The notes below the pieces were generated by a model that was not told where the DNA came from, ran no database searches, and saw nothing but the letters and a program-made list of their open reading frames with translations. Source: Streptomyces clavuligerus (GTDB taxonomy: Bacteria; Actinomycetota; Actinomycetes; Streptomycetales; Streptomycetaceae). From it: a stretch of 64,000 nucleotides of DNA. Where the stretch lies: the NCBI RefSeq assembly GCF_005519465.1, contig NZ_CP027858.1, positions 1 through 64,000 of the forward strand, written 5' to 3'. Within the stretch, counting starts at the first letter, position 1. Each line of letters begins with the position of its first letter. Positions 54,024 to 63,295 of the stretch are shown here, piece after piece. A program made the position numbers and the translations under genes.

Positions 54024-54733
54024 GGCTTCCTTCCGCCCCGCTGGGAACCCGCCGACGCCGACGCGTAGAGAGCCCTGAGCCCGCCCCGCACCCTGTACCG
54101 GGCGCGCCCGTGATGTCACTGCCGAGCGGTCGACTCCGACCTCGAACGCGGCCTGCCCCACACCCACCGGGCCCAGGAACCAGGCCCAACCCGGCGCCGA
54201 AACCAGCCGCTTCTTCCACCGCCGGCGATATCAACCCACATCGTGCACGGATACTCCGGCGGCCGAAACATCCGCCGCATCATCAATGAGTAAAACCCAT
54301 GAATTTCTGATCAATAAACCCGGACAGCGGAATTCGATCAACGCGACGGGCACCGCGATCATAGCAAGGGTTCGTTTTGGCCATCACTGCTGCCCCGGTG
54401 CGTCTGACATTCAGTCGGCTCCAGGGCGCTTACCCCATTTTGAGAGTGATTCCGGCCATGCAATGGGGGCATACTTGATTTCCCAACGACCGTATGACGT
54501 AAAGTGTTCGTACTTGCGAATCAGTAGACGTCTGCTCCTATGAAGGGACAGCCACCTGATTACCGCGCTTCCTGCATGACGGGCCGACTTCCTGTTGGTC
54601 GGCTTCACCAGCCCTCGGGGTCCCCTCGTTGCCACCGCCTCTGAGCACCGGAACATTGAGGCGCTGCTCGAACAAGTCCCTCGGCCGGTACGTGACGCAC
54701 ACACCACCAGTGACGAGGAAGGGCACCGCAATC
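54024..54733. other. 710-base AT-rich region, diterpene promoter
   Basis: No gene seen. Roughly 54280-54560 is close to 50% GC, far below the backbone, and should contain the promoter of the GGPP-synthase-led operon. I cannot name promoter boxes with confidence. Confidence 0.55.
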
Positions 54734-55822
54734 ATGAGCACCTTGACCAACGCGGCCAGACCTGAGCTGGACCTGCTCGCCAACCGCCGTGCCGTCGAGA
54801 CCTGCCTTGAGGGCTTCCTCGTGGGCAAGCAGCGCGCTGCCGCTGAGCACTGCATGCCTGCCGAAGTCGTGCAGACCCTGCGCAACTTCGTGTTCGCGGG
54901 TGGGAAGCGGCTCCGCCCGCTGCTGTGCATCTGCGGCTGGTACGCAGGCGGCGGCGCGGGCGACATGGCCGCTGTAGTGCAGGCCGCCGCGTCCTTGGAG
55001 ATGTTCCATGCCTTCGCTCTGATCCATGACGACCTCATGGACCACTCCGACACCCGCCGCGGCAAGCCCACCGTCCACCGTTCCCTCGCCGCACACCACA
55101 GCGCGCTCCGCGGTCAGGAGGCCGCCTCGCACCTCGGCACCGGCGGCGCGATCCTCGTCGGAGACCTTGCTCTGGCCTGGTCCGATGAACTTCTGCACAC
55201 CGCGGGCCTGACCCCCGACCGCCTGGCGGCGGTCCTGCCGGTGATCGACGGCATGCGGACCGAGGTGATGTACGGGCAGTATCTTGACCTTTGCGCTGCC
55301 GGTGACCCGACTCTGGATCTCGACGCCGCGCTGACCGTTGCCCGCTACAAGACCGCCAAGTACACCTGTGAGCGGCCCCTGCACATAGGTGCCTCCCTCG
55401 CGGGCGCCGGCCTCGCTGTTCTGGAAGCCTGCACCGCCTACGCTCTCCCGCTCGGTGAGGCGTTTCAGCTGCGCGACGACCTTCTCGGCGTCTACGGCGC
55501 TCCCGAACAGACCGGCAAACCCGTGCTCGACGACCTCCGGGGCGCCAAACACACCGTGCTCCTCGCCCTCGCCCTCCAGCGCGCCGATGCGGCCCAGCGC
55601 AAGGTCCTCCACCTGCTGCTCGGCAATCCGGGCCTGGACGAGCACGACGCTGTCCGGATCAGGGGCATCCTCACCGCGACCGGCGCTCGCGCTGAAGTCG
55701 AGCGCCTGATCCGAAACCGCCATGCGCAGGCACATCAAGCTCTCGATCAGGCATCTTTCCCGCCTTCCACCGCCCGAACGCTTCGCCGGATCGCTGATGC
55801 GGCAACGGTCAGGGCTGCATGA
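54734..55822 (+). CDS. geranylgeranyl diphosphate synthase
   Basis: A 362-residue trans-prenyl transferase. LIHDDLMDHSD gives the first Asp-rich motif (DDLMD, residues 99-103), and FQLRDDLLGVYG (residues 245-255) gives the second. GGKRLRPLL binds pyrophosphate. The length and small residues around the first motif fit a C20 product, which the diterpene cyclases next door require. The start at 54734 has GAGGAAGGG upstream; an earlier frame start (54629) overlaps the AT-rich leader. Codon use is visibly less GC-rich than the chromosome. First gene of the operon. Confidence 0.93.
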   Translation: MSTLTNAARPELDLLANRRAVETCLEGFLVGKQRAAAEHCMPAEVVQTLRNFVFAGGKRLRPLLCICGWYAGGGAGDMAAVVQAAASLEMFHAFALIHDDLMDHSDTRRGKPTVHRSLAAHHSALRGQEAASHLGTGGAILVGDLALAWSDELLHTAGLTPDRLAAVLPVIDGMRTEVMYGQYLDLCAAGDPTLDLDAALTVARYKTAKYTCERPLHIGASLAGAGLAVLEACTAYALPLGEAFQLRDDLLGVYGAPEQTGKPVLDDLRGAKHTVLLALALQRADAAQRKVLHLLLGNPGLDEHDAVRIRGILTATGARAEVERLIRNRHAQAHQALDQASFPPSTARTLRRIADAATVRAA

Positions 55823-56157
55823 ACACACAGTCCTGCCACCGCGCCACCGGGTCGTGCCCGCAGCTTCCTGTGGCCACCGCGCGGGCGTCGACCGCGTCGC
55901 GCGGCTCTCCCTGACCACGCGCTCAGCGTACGGGCCGATGGAGACGGTGGACGCCCTGAAGGACGAAGGTCCCCGGCCTGATCCCGCCGCCGGGCGACAC
56001 CATCCGCCGGGGCACGCCGAGGACACCGGGCTCCGGCCCGAAGACGTCACCACAGTCGGCCTGGTCCCCGACGCGTCGATCGCCTCCTCGCCCCCAAGGA
56101 GCCCCGCCGCGAGCCGCACACGAAAACCGCCGATCATTGGGAAGGTGCCGGTACCGT
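55823..56157. other. 335-base spacer within the diterpene operon
   Basis: No convincing gene. A plus frame reads GPMETVDALKDEG and VTTVGLVPDAS, faintly like the end of IspH, but too broken to call. Large for an in-operon spacer; possibly a deleted gene. Confidence 0.4.
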
Positions 56158-57747
56158 ATGACATTGCCCGACGCGCATGATGCCCCTCCGCCTCAGATAC
56201 GACAGCGGACCCTTGTCGATGAGGCGACGCAACTCCTCACGGAGTCGGCCGAGGACGCCTGGGGTGAGGTGTCCGTGTCCGAGTACGAAACGGCGCGGCT
56301 GGTGGCCCACGCCACCTGGCTCGGCGGTCACGCCACACGGGTGGCCTTCCTGCTGGAGCGGCAGCATGAGGACGGCTCGTGGGGCCCGCCCGGCGGGTAC
56401 CGTCTCGTACCCACGCTGAGTGCCGTACACGCCCTGCTCACCTGTCTGGCGTCTCCCGCGCAGGACCACGGAGTGCCTCATGACCGGCTCCTGCGCGCAG
56501 TTGACGCGGGCCTGACGGCACTGCGTCGTCTTGGGACGAGCGACAGCCCGCCGGACACCATTGCGGTCGAACTGGTCATACCCTCGCTCCTTGAGGGCAT
56601 CCAGCACCTCCTGGACCCGGCGCACCCGCATTCCCGACCCGCTTTTTCGCAACACCGCGGCAGCCTCGTCTGCCCCGGGGGCCTCGACGGCCGCACGCTG
56701 GGGGCCTTGCGCTCCCACGCCGCAGCCGGCACACCTGTCCCGGGCAAGGTGTGGCACGCCTCGGAAACCTTGGGGCTATCGACCGAGGCAGCCTCCCACC
56801 TTCAACCCGCCCAGGGCATCATCGGTGGCTCCGCCGCCGCGACAGCAACATGGCTCACCAGGGTCGCCCCGTCGCAACAGAGCGACAGCGCACGGCGCTA
56901 CCTGGAAGAACTCCAGCACCGATACAGCGGCCCGGTGCCCTCCATCACCCCGATCACCTATTTCGAACGGGCCTGGCTGCTCAACAACTTCGCTGCCGCG
57001 GGGGTTCCATGCGAGGCTCCGGCAGCCCTTCTCGACAGCCTGGAGGCAGCGCTCACACCACAGGGCGCTCCAGCGGGTGCGGGACTGCCGCCGGACGCGG
57101 ATGACACCGCCGCCGTTCTGCTGGCGCTTGCCACGCACGGCCGCGGGCGCCGTCCCGAGGTCCTCATGGACTACCGCACGGACGGCTACTTCCAGTGCTT
57201 CATCGGCGAACGCACCCCTTCCATCAGCACCAATGCCCATGTCCTGGAGACGCTCGGTCACCACGTCGCCCAACACCCTCAGGACAGGGCCCGATACGGC
57301 TCAGCCATGGACACCGCATCAGCGTGGCTCCTCGCGGCTCAGAAGCAGGATGGCAGCTGGCTCGACAAGTGGCACGCCTCCCCCTACTACGCCACCGTCT
57401 GCTGCACCCAGGCACTGGCAGCCCACGCTTCCCCTGCCACCGCCCCCGCACGGCAGCGTGCTGTGCGGTGGGTGCTGGCAACACAACGCTCGGACGGCGG
57501 CTGGGGCCTGTGGCACTCCACGGTCGAGGAGACCGCCTACGCCCTGCAGATCCTCGCCCCACCTTCCGGCGGCGGGAACATCCCCGTGCAACAGGCGCTC
57601 ACCAGGGGGCGCGCCCGCCTCTGCGGCGCTTTGCCGCTGACTCCCCTATGGCATGACAAGGACCTGTACACGCCGGTACGTGTCGTCCGCGCCGCCCGTG
57701 CCGCCGCCCTGTACACCACCCGTGACCTGCTTCTGCCGCCCCTGTGA
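56158..57747 (+). CDS. class II diterpene cyclase (copalyl/labdadienyl diphosphate synthase type)
   Basis: A 529-residue beta-gamma-domain cyclase. PPDADDTAAV holds the DxDD proton donor (Asp313, Asp315, Asp316). QHEDGSWG, QKQDGSWLDKW and QRSDGGWG are QW-type repeats. There is no DDxxD of a class I site. It protonates GGPP and makes a bicyclic labdane diphosphate without ionising the diphosphate. The ATG at 56158 is twelve bases after GGGAAGG. It is followed 15 bases later by the class I gene. The product stereochemistry, and whether water is captured at C-8, cannot be read from the sequence. Confidence 0.93.
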   Translation: MTLPDAHDAPPPQIRQRTLVDEATQLLTESAEDAWGEVSVSEYETARLVAHATWLGGHATRVAFLLERQHEDGSWGPPGGYRLVPTLSAVHALLTCLASPAQDHGVPHDRLLRAVDAGLTALRRLGTSDSPPDTIAVELVIPSLLEGIQHLLDPAHPHSRPAFSQHRGSLVCPGGLDGRTLGALRSHAAAGTPVPGKVWHASETLGLSTEAASHLQPAQGIIGGSAAATATWLTRVAPSQQSDSARRYLEELQHRYSGPVPSITPITYFERAWLLNNFAAAGVPCEAPAALLDSLEAALTPQGAPAGAGLPPDADDTAAVLLALATHGRGRRPEVLMDYRTDGYFQCFIGERTPSISTNAHVLETLGHHVAQHPQDRARYGSAMDTASAWLLAAQKQDGSWLDKWHASPYYATVCCTQALAAHASPATAPARQRAVRWVLATQRSDGGWGLWHSTVEETAYALQILAPPSGGGNIPVQQALTRGRARLCGALPLTPLWHDKDLYTPVRVVRAARAAALYTTRDLLLPPL

Positions 57748-57762
57748 AGACGAGGCTCCACC

Positions 57763-58698
57763 ATGGCATCGACCCACGTCGGACACACCTCGATGGAGTA
57801 CCTGCCCACCCCGGCCCAGTGCGCGCCCCTCAGCGTACTCGCCCTGCAATTGCTGGCCGACCTGCAAGCGTGGACCGCGAAGCATCCGCGGGTGAAGGCC
57901 ACCCCCGTGGCAGCCATGGCGCTGTCCACAGCGACGATCAGCCCGTGGCGAACCCTCCACGAGCTGCGCTGGTGCGCCCGCATCTGTGTCTGGGCGTACG
58001 CCCTGGACGACTACACAGAGGACGAAGCCGTCACGGAGACACAACTGGACGAGATACTCACCCGTTGCAGTGCGGTCGTGCGTACGGGCGTACCCGACAC
58101 CGCGCACCCCCTGCTCGATGCCTTGTCCGAGATCCAGGAGCAGTTCTCCCGTTTCCCGCTGTACCCGGCGCTGGCGGATCTGTGGACCGACAGGTTCGAC
58201 CGCTGTATGCAGGGATTGCGCTACGACTGGCGAACCGGGCACGCACGGTCGCAGTGCCCCGGCCAAGAGTTTCCCGTGGCGGACTACTTGGAGCACAAGG
58301 ACAGCTCCCTTGTATGGACCACGCACATGCCCCGGTGGATCTCCTCCACGGACCCGTGCCTGCCCAGCCGCCTGGACGCCCTGGTACCAGCCCTCGATGA
58401 CTTCGCCACCGCCGTACGGCTCGCCAACGACCTGGGCACCATCGGCTGGGAGAGCGGCCAGAACGGCCAGAACAACGTCTTCATGTACGGCGTCACCCCT
58501 GACTGGGTGCGTCGTGAGCGCGACGCCCGCGTGACCGCCGGCCGCGCCCGGCTCGCGCCCTTGCTCGCCGAGAACAATCCTGCCGCCATCGAATCGGTCC
58601 GCCTCGCCGAATGGGCCGTGGCCTTTTACGACCTCGCAGACTTCCGCGACGCACACACCTCGCGTCCAACCCCCGCGGAAGACGCCGCACCAGGGTGA
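57763..58698 (+). CDS. class I diterpene synthase
   Basis: A 311-residue alpha-domain terpene synthase. WAYALDDYTEDEAV provides the Asp-rich metal motif (DDYTED, residues 82-87). ANDLGTIGWE provides Asn222-x3-Thr226-x3-Glu230, the NSE triad. It would remove the diphosphate from the bicyclic intermediate made by the preceding enzyme. In Streptomyces labdane clusters the class I partner is likewise a small protein of about 300 residues. The start at 57763 overlaps no gene; a GAGG-like site is upstream. Confidence 0.92.
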   Translation: MASTHVGHTSMEYLPTPAQCAPLSVLALQLLADLQAWTAKHPRVKATPVAAMALSTATISPWRTLHELRWCARICVWAYALDDYTEDEAVTETQLDEILTRCSAVVRTGVPDTAHPLLDALSEIQEQFSRFPLYPALADLWTDRFDRCMQGLRYDWRTGHARSQCPGQEFPVADYLEHKDSSLVWTTHMPRWISSTDPCLPSRLDALVPALDDFATAVRLANDLGTIGWESGQNGQNNVFMYGVTPDWVRRERDARVTAGRARLAPLLAENNPAAIESVRLAEWAVAFYDLADFRDAHTSRPTPAEDAAPG

Positions 58699-58764
58699 CA
58701 TCACCCGGTCTCGAAGGAGACCTCAGCCTGTCGCTACGACGCCGCCACCACCCGAGAGGACGTC

Positions 58765-60126
58765 ATGACCACGCAGAAGCATGACTCGTCGACAACAGGC
58801 AACTTCACCACCGGACGCGCCCCGGGAGCACTGCCACTGATCGGCCATGCAGGACATCTGATGCGACGTCCCATCACATTCCTGGAGTCGTTGTCGACAT
58901 ACGGCGATCTGGTGGAGATTCGCATCGGGACACAACGGGCGTATGTGCCGTGCCACCCGGAGCTCCTCCGGCAGGTGCTGACCGATGATCGCACCTTCGA
59001 CAAGGGCGGAGTGATCATCGAAAGGTTCCGAAGCGTCCTGGGCAACGGCTTGGGAACGTGCCCGCACAGTGATCATCGTCGGCAGCGCCGGCTCATGCAG
59101 CCCGCCTTCAGCAAGGCAAGGCTGGAGGAATACTCGGCGGTGATGCGGCAGGAGATCACCGCCCTGTCCGGCTCCTGGCAGGAAGGTCAGGAAATCGATG
59201 CGTTCGCTGTACTCTACGGCCTGGGCCTGCGCGTAGTCGTACGCACTCTGCTCTCGTCCGACCTCGACGACCCCACGGTGGAGCAGGTACGCCACTCCTT
59301 CGAGAGGACGCTGCATGAATTCCTCCCACGGACGATCATTCCGCAGCAGATACAACAGTTGCCTCTTGCCGTGAACCGCCGCTACCACCAGGAGCTCCAA
59401 GCTCTTGATGAGGTGGTGAACCGCATCATCGCGGACTGCCGAGATGCCGGGCTGGAGCGGGGAGGTCTGCTGGCGACGTTGACTGCGAGCCATGCGGGCG
59501 GCGGGGTTCCCATGGACGACTCGGAGATCCACGACCAGGTCATCACCATGCTGCTGGGCGGGTCCGAAAGCACGGGCACCACCCTGACATGGGCCCTGTA
59601 CCTGCTGTCCCAGCACCCTGAGATCGAAATGCGGCTCCACGAAGAAGTGGACACCGTCCTGAACGGCAGACCTGCCGACTGGAACGACCTGCCCAACCTA
59701 TCGCTCACCCACAACATCATTACCGAAACACTGCGCCTCTACCCTCCAGGGTGGCTGTTGTCACGCACCACCACCAAAGAGGTGGAGCTGGCCGGAACAC
59801 GAATGGCCCCTGACACCACGATCGTATTCAGTCCGCATGTCATCCAGCGCCAAGGTGACATTCATGGCTGCCCAGACGTCTTCGACCCCGACCGTTGGTC
59901 ACCGGACCGCACGGCGGATCTGCCCCGCGGAAATTTCGTATCATTCGGCGGCGGTCCACGCAAATGCATTGGTGACACTTTCGGGGAAGTGCAGAGCACC
60001 CTTGCGCTTTCCACCATCGCAGCCCGATGGAAAATGGAATGCGCCCCTGGGTCGGATATCCGCCCCGTGGCATTCGACTTCGCTTACCGCCCGCGTCGGC
60101 TCATCCTCCGACCGCGCCTGCGCTGA
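58765..60126 (+). CDS. cytochrome P450 of diterpene operon
   Basis: A 453-residue P450. The I-helix LLGGSESTGTTLTW has the acid/alcohol region, ETLR (321-324) is a normal K-helix, and FGGGPRKCIGDTFG holds the heme Cys401. KC-IG after GGGPR resembles bacterial P450s that oxidise terpenes and fatty acids. No membrane anchor. AGAGGA precedes the ATG. It ends the operon and would hydroxylate or epoxidise the labdane skeleton. Its GC is clearly below the chromosome average. Confidence 0.92.
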   Translation: MTTQKHDSSTTGNFTTGRAPGALPLIGHAGHLMRRPITFLESLSTYGDLVEIRIGTQRAYVPCHPELLRQVLTDDRTFDKGGVIIERFRSVLGNGLGTCPHSDHRRQRRLMQPAFSKARLEEYSAVMRQEITALSGSWQEGQEIDAFAVLYGLGLRVVVRTLLSSDLDDPTVEQVRHSFERTLHEFLPRTIIPQQIQQLPLAVNRRYHQELQALDEVVNRIIADCRDAGLERGGLLATLTASHAGGGVPMDDSEIHDQVITMLLGGSESTGTTLTWALYLLSQHPEIEMRLHEEVDTVLNGRPADWNDLPNLSLTHNIITETLRLYPPGWLLSRTTTKEVELAGTRMAPDTTIVFSPHVIQRQGDIHGCPDVFDPDRWSPDRTADLPRGNFVSFGGGPRKCIGDTFGEVQSTLALSTIAARWKMECAPGSDIRPVAFDFAYRPRRLILRPRLR

Positions 60127-60206
60127 CGGCACCCCGCAGCCCGCACGGTGGCACTCTGCCCCTCCCACCGCCCGCGTTCCGGTCCGCGGGCGCCCGGGCG
60201 AGTCGG

Positions 60207-60650
60207 TCAGGTGGGGTCCGCGGTGAGGGTTTTCATGGTGACGTAGCTGGTCACGGTGGCCACGCCGGGCAGCGTGGCCAACTGGTGGGCGTGGAAGTCC
60301 TCGTAGGCGGGCAGGTCGGCCACCTCGACCTGGAGCAGATAGTCGAAATTGCCGGTGATGTGGTGGCAGGCGACGACCGCGGGCAGCCGGGTGATCCCGC
60401 GCTCGAACGCGGCCACGTCCGGGCGGGTGTGGCGGATCAGCCGGACGCCCGCGAAGACCCGCAGGCCACGGCCCGTCGCGGCGGGGTCGATGACCGCCCG
60501 GTAGCCGCGGATGACGCCTTCGTCCTCCAGCCGGCGCACGCGCCGCAGACAGGGGGAGGGCGACAGCCCGACCCGGTCGGCGAGTTCGCTGTTGCTGATG
60601 CGCCCGTGCTGTTCGAGCACGGCCAGAATCGACCGGTCCATCTCGTCCAT
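60207..60650 (-). CDS. Lrp/AsnC-family regulator
   Basis: A 147-residue regulator. The HTH is ISNSELADRVGLSPSPCLRRVRRLEDEGVI, and the RAM effector domain follows (GLRVFAGVRLIRHTRPDVAAFERGI... HHITGNFDYLLQVEVADLPAYEDF). It binds an amino acid and DNA as an octamer. Divergent from the gamma-lyase gene (start 60804), whose 150-base shared promoter it probably controls. The ATG at 60650 lacks a strong ribosome site. Confidence 0.92.
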   Translation of the reverse strand: MDEMDRSILAVLEQHGRISNSELADRVGLSPSPCLRRVRRLEDEGVIRGYRAVIDPAATGRGLRVFAGVRLIRHTRPDVAAFERGITRLPAVVACHHITGNFDYLLQVEVADLPAYEDFHAHQLATLPGVATVTSYVTMKTLTADPT

Positions 60651-60803
60651 GACGGCAGATTATTGCGCCCTGAGGGCTCCTACCACCATCTGTCACCCCG
60701 ACCGCGCGCAATATGCTGCCGAAGTTGCCGGAATTCCGCCGTACCGGAGGGCTCGCCGGTCACCCTTCAGGGGTCAGACCAACCGGTCCACGGAAGGACG
60801 GCC

Positions 60804-61997
60804 ATGCCGGGCAGGAGCACCATCACCGTTCACGCCGATCGCGAGGTCCATCCCCGCAGGGCCGTGGCACCGCCGATCCACCAGACGGCGGCGTTCTCGG
60901 CCGAGGACGCACAGACGTTCGCCGATGCGGCGGTCGAGCGCCGGGGCTCGGACTTCTACACCCGCTTCGGCAACCCGAACCACGCCCAGGTCGCCGCCGT
61001 CGTCGCCGCACTGGAGAACACCGAGGCGGCCATGGTCACCGCGTCCGGGATGGCGGCGCTCACCACCGCCGTGCTGGCCCTGGTGTCCGCCGGCGACCAT
61101 GTCATCGGGCAGCGGTCCACCTACGGCGGCACGGCATCGGTGCTGCTGAACCTGCTGCCGCGCCTCGGCGTATCGACCACCCTGGTGGACCAGACCGACC
61201 CGGACGCCTTCGCGAACGCACTGACCCCGCGGACCCGCCTGATCCTGGTGGAAACCCCGAGCAACCCCCTGCTGCGGATCACCGACCTGCGCGCCGTCGC
61301 CGGGCCGGCCCGCGCGCACAACGTCGTGACCATGGCGGACAACACCTTCGCCACGCCCCTGAACCAGCGACCGGCGGACTTCGGCATCGACCTGGTCTGG
61401 CACAGCGCCACCAAGTACCTCAACGGTCATGCGGACGTCTCCGCCGGAGTGCTGGCCGGGCCGGCGGAGTTGCTGGACCGCGTCTGGAACGTGGGCCTGC
61501 TCACCGGTGCCACGCTCGGCCCCGTCGACGCGTGGCTGCTCCTGCGCGGCCTGCGGACCCTGCCGCTGCGGGTGCCCCGGCACAACGCCAACGGACAAGC
61601 GCTCGCCCAGGCCCTGAGCAAGCACCCGGCCGTGGCCGGGGTCCACTATCCCGGCCTGGCGTCCCACCCTCAGCACCGGCTGGCCACCGACCAGATGAGC
61701 GGCTTCGGCGGGGTCCTCGGGATCGAGTTCACCGGCGGATTCGAGACGGCCGACGCCTTCCTCGGGGCGCTCCAGTACCCGCGCCGGTCGGCCGGCCTCG
61801 GCGGCGTGGAATCACTCGCCGTGCACCCCGCGTCCATGTGGCGCGGAATGCTCAGTGAGCAACAGATCGGCGAAGCGGTCCCGCCCGGACTGATACGGCT
61901 GGCCGCGGGCATCGAGGACACGGCCGACCTGGTGGCCGACGTCCTCGCCGCCGCCGACGCGGTGTCCGCCACCGACACGAAGGAGCCCGTCCGATGA
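60804..61997 (+). CDS. Cys/Met-metabolism PLP enzyme (cystathionine gamma-synthase/lyase family)
   Basis: A 397-residue fold-type I PLP enzyme. FYTRFGNPNHAQVAAVVAALE, MADNTFATPLNQRP and SATKYLNGHADVSAG (Schiff-base Lys) are diagnostic of the cystathionine gamma-synthase / methionine gamma-lyase group. ESLAVHPASMWRGMLSEQQ is the C-terminal block. It may cleave or form C-S or C-O bonds of an amino acid. GGAAGGA six bases before the ATG at 60804. It overlaps the amidohydrolase by four bases, so they work in one pathway. Confidence 0.92.
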   Translation: MPGRSTITVHADREVHPRRAVAPPIHQTAAFSAEDAQTFADAAVERRGSDFYTRFGNPNHAQVAAVVAALENTEAAMVTASGMAALTTAVLALVSAGDHVIGQRSTYGGTASVLLNLLPRLGVSTTLVDQTDPDAFANALTPRTRLILVETPSNPLLRITDLRAVAGPARAHNVVTMADNTFATPLNQRPADFGIDLVWHSATKYLNGHADVSAGVLAGPAELLDRVWNVGLLTGATLGPVDAWLLLRGLRTLPLRVPRHNANGQALAQALSKHPAVAGVHYPGLASHPQHRLATDQMSGFGGVLGIEFTGGFETADAFLGALQYPRRSAGLGGVESLAVHPASMWRGMLSEQQIGEAVPPGLIRLAAGIEDTADLVADVLAAADAVSATDTKEPVR

Positions 61998-63295
61998 AAA
62001 TCCTCCTCAGCGGCGGCACCGTGGTCAGCATGGACCCGGCCGTCGGCGACCTCGTCCGCGGTGACGTGCTGATCGAGAACGGCGTGATCACCGGGGTGGA
62101 CGAATGCCTCGACGCCCCGGACGCCGAGATCATCGACGCGACCGACCGGATCGTCATGCCCGGCTTCGTCGACAACCACCGCCACACCTGGCAGACCGCG
62201 TTCCGCGGCATCGGCGCGGACTGGACGTTCCCCGAGTGGGCGCTCGCCCTGCACGGCATCCTCAAACCCCACTACCGGCCCGAGGATGTCTACGCCGCCA
62301 CCCTCCTCGGCCGCCTGGAGGCCCTGCACTCCGGCGTGACCACCATGCTGGACTGGCACCATGTCGCGCGGACGCCCCAGCATGTGGACGCCGCCGTCGC
62401 CGCGCTGCGCGACGCGCCGGGACGGTCGGTCTTCTGCCTCGGCGCGGGATGGGGCACCCCCGACCCGGTCGACACCGAGGTCCGCCGCGTCCACCGCAAG
62501 CTGTCCGGCGACAAGCGGGTCACCCTGGCAGTGGGGCTGCGCGGCCCCGACGACACCGGCATGCCCACCGTCGCCAGGGAGCTGGCACTCGCGGCCGAAC
62601 TCGGCCTGCGCACCAGCCTCCACATCGCCTCCGACGGGACACAGCGTCCGGTGGCCGATCTGCGCGAGCACGGCCTGCTGCGGGACACCACCACGTTCGT
62701 CCACGCCAACGGCGTCAGCGACGAAGAACTGCGGATGCTCGCCGACGCCGGCAGCTCCGTGTCGATCAGCCCCGACGTCGAACTGAAGATGGGCTTCGGA
62801 CACCCCGTCACCGGCAGGGCGCTCGCCGCCGGCCTGCGCCCCACGCTCTCCACCGACGACGTCCCCTCGGCCGCCGGCGACCTGTTCTCCACCATGCGCA
62901 CCGCGTTCGCCGTACAGCGCGGCCTGGACGGCGGACTGCGCTCCCGCGACCTGCTGGAGTTCGCCACCGTCGACGCCGCCCACTCCTGCGGACTCGGCCA
63001 CCGGACGGGCAGCATCACCCCCGGCAAGGACGCCGACCTCGTCCTCCTGCGCACCGACGACCCGACCGTGTTCCCGGTCACCGACCCGGTCGCCACCATC
63101 GTCAGCGCCGGCCACCCCGGCCTGGTCGACACCGTCCTCGCCGCCGGACGCGTGGTCAAACGCGATGGCGCACTGGTGGGGGTCGACCTGCCGGGGCTCA
63201 GGGCCCGACTGCTCGCCTCACGGAACCGGATCGCCAGGGCCGCCGGCATTCCCCTCGACGGCACCTGGCGCCCACGCCCCGAACCGGAGGAGTAG
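61994..63295 (+). CDS. amidohydrolase, ATZ/TRZ (cytosine deaminase-like) family
   Basis: A 433-residue metal-dependent hydrolase. GTVVSMDP opens the composite sandwich, DNHRHTWQTAFRG is the HxH metal ligand pair, HSGVTTMLDWHH and LRTSLHIASDGT follow, and LSTDDVPSAAGDLF carries the late Asp. PGKDADLVLLRTDD is the C-terminal signature. It deaminates or dechlorinates N-heterocycles or related compounds; the true substrate is unknown. The ATG overlaps the preceding stop (ATGA). Confidence 0.9.
   Translation: MKILLSGGTVVSMDPAVGDLVRGDVLIENGVITGVDECLDAPDAEIIDATDRIVMPGFVDNHRHTWQTAFRGIGADWTFPEWALALHGILKPHYRPEDVYAATLLGRLEALHSGVTTMLDWHHVARTPQHVDAAVAALRDAPGRSVFCLGAGWGTPDPVDTEVRRVHRKLSGDKRVTLAVGLRGPDDTGMPTVARELALAAELGLRTSLHIASDGTQRPVADLREHGLLRDTTTFVHANGVSDEELRMLADAGSSVSISPDVELKMGFGHPVTGRALAAGLRPTLSTDDVPSAAGDLFSTMRTAFAVQRGLDGGLRSRDLLEFATVDAAHSCGLGHRTGSITPGKDADLVLLRTDDPTVFPVTDPVATIVSAGHPGLVDTVLAAGRVVKRDGALVGVDLPGLRARLLASRNRIARAAGIPLDGTWRPRPEPEE

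Noticed and set aside
55850..56110. Possible IspH fragment between the GGPP synthase and class II cyclase
   Set aside because: Only short resemblance (TVGLVPDAS-like); no iron-sulfur Cys motifs and no continuous frame.
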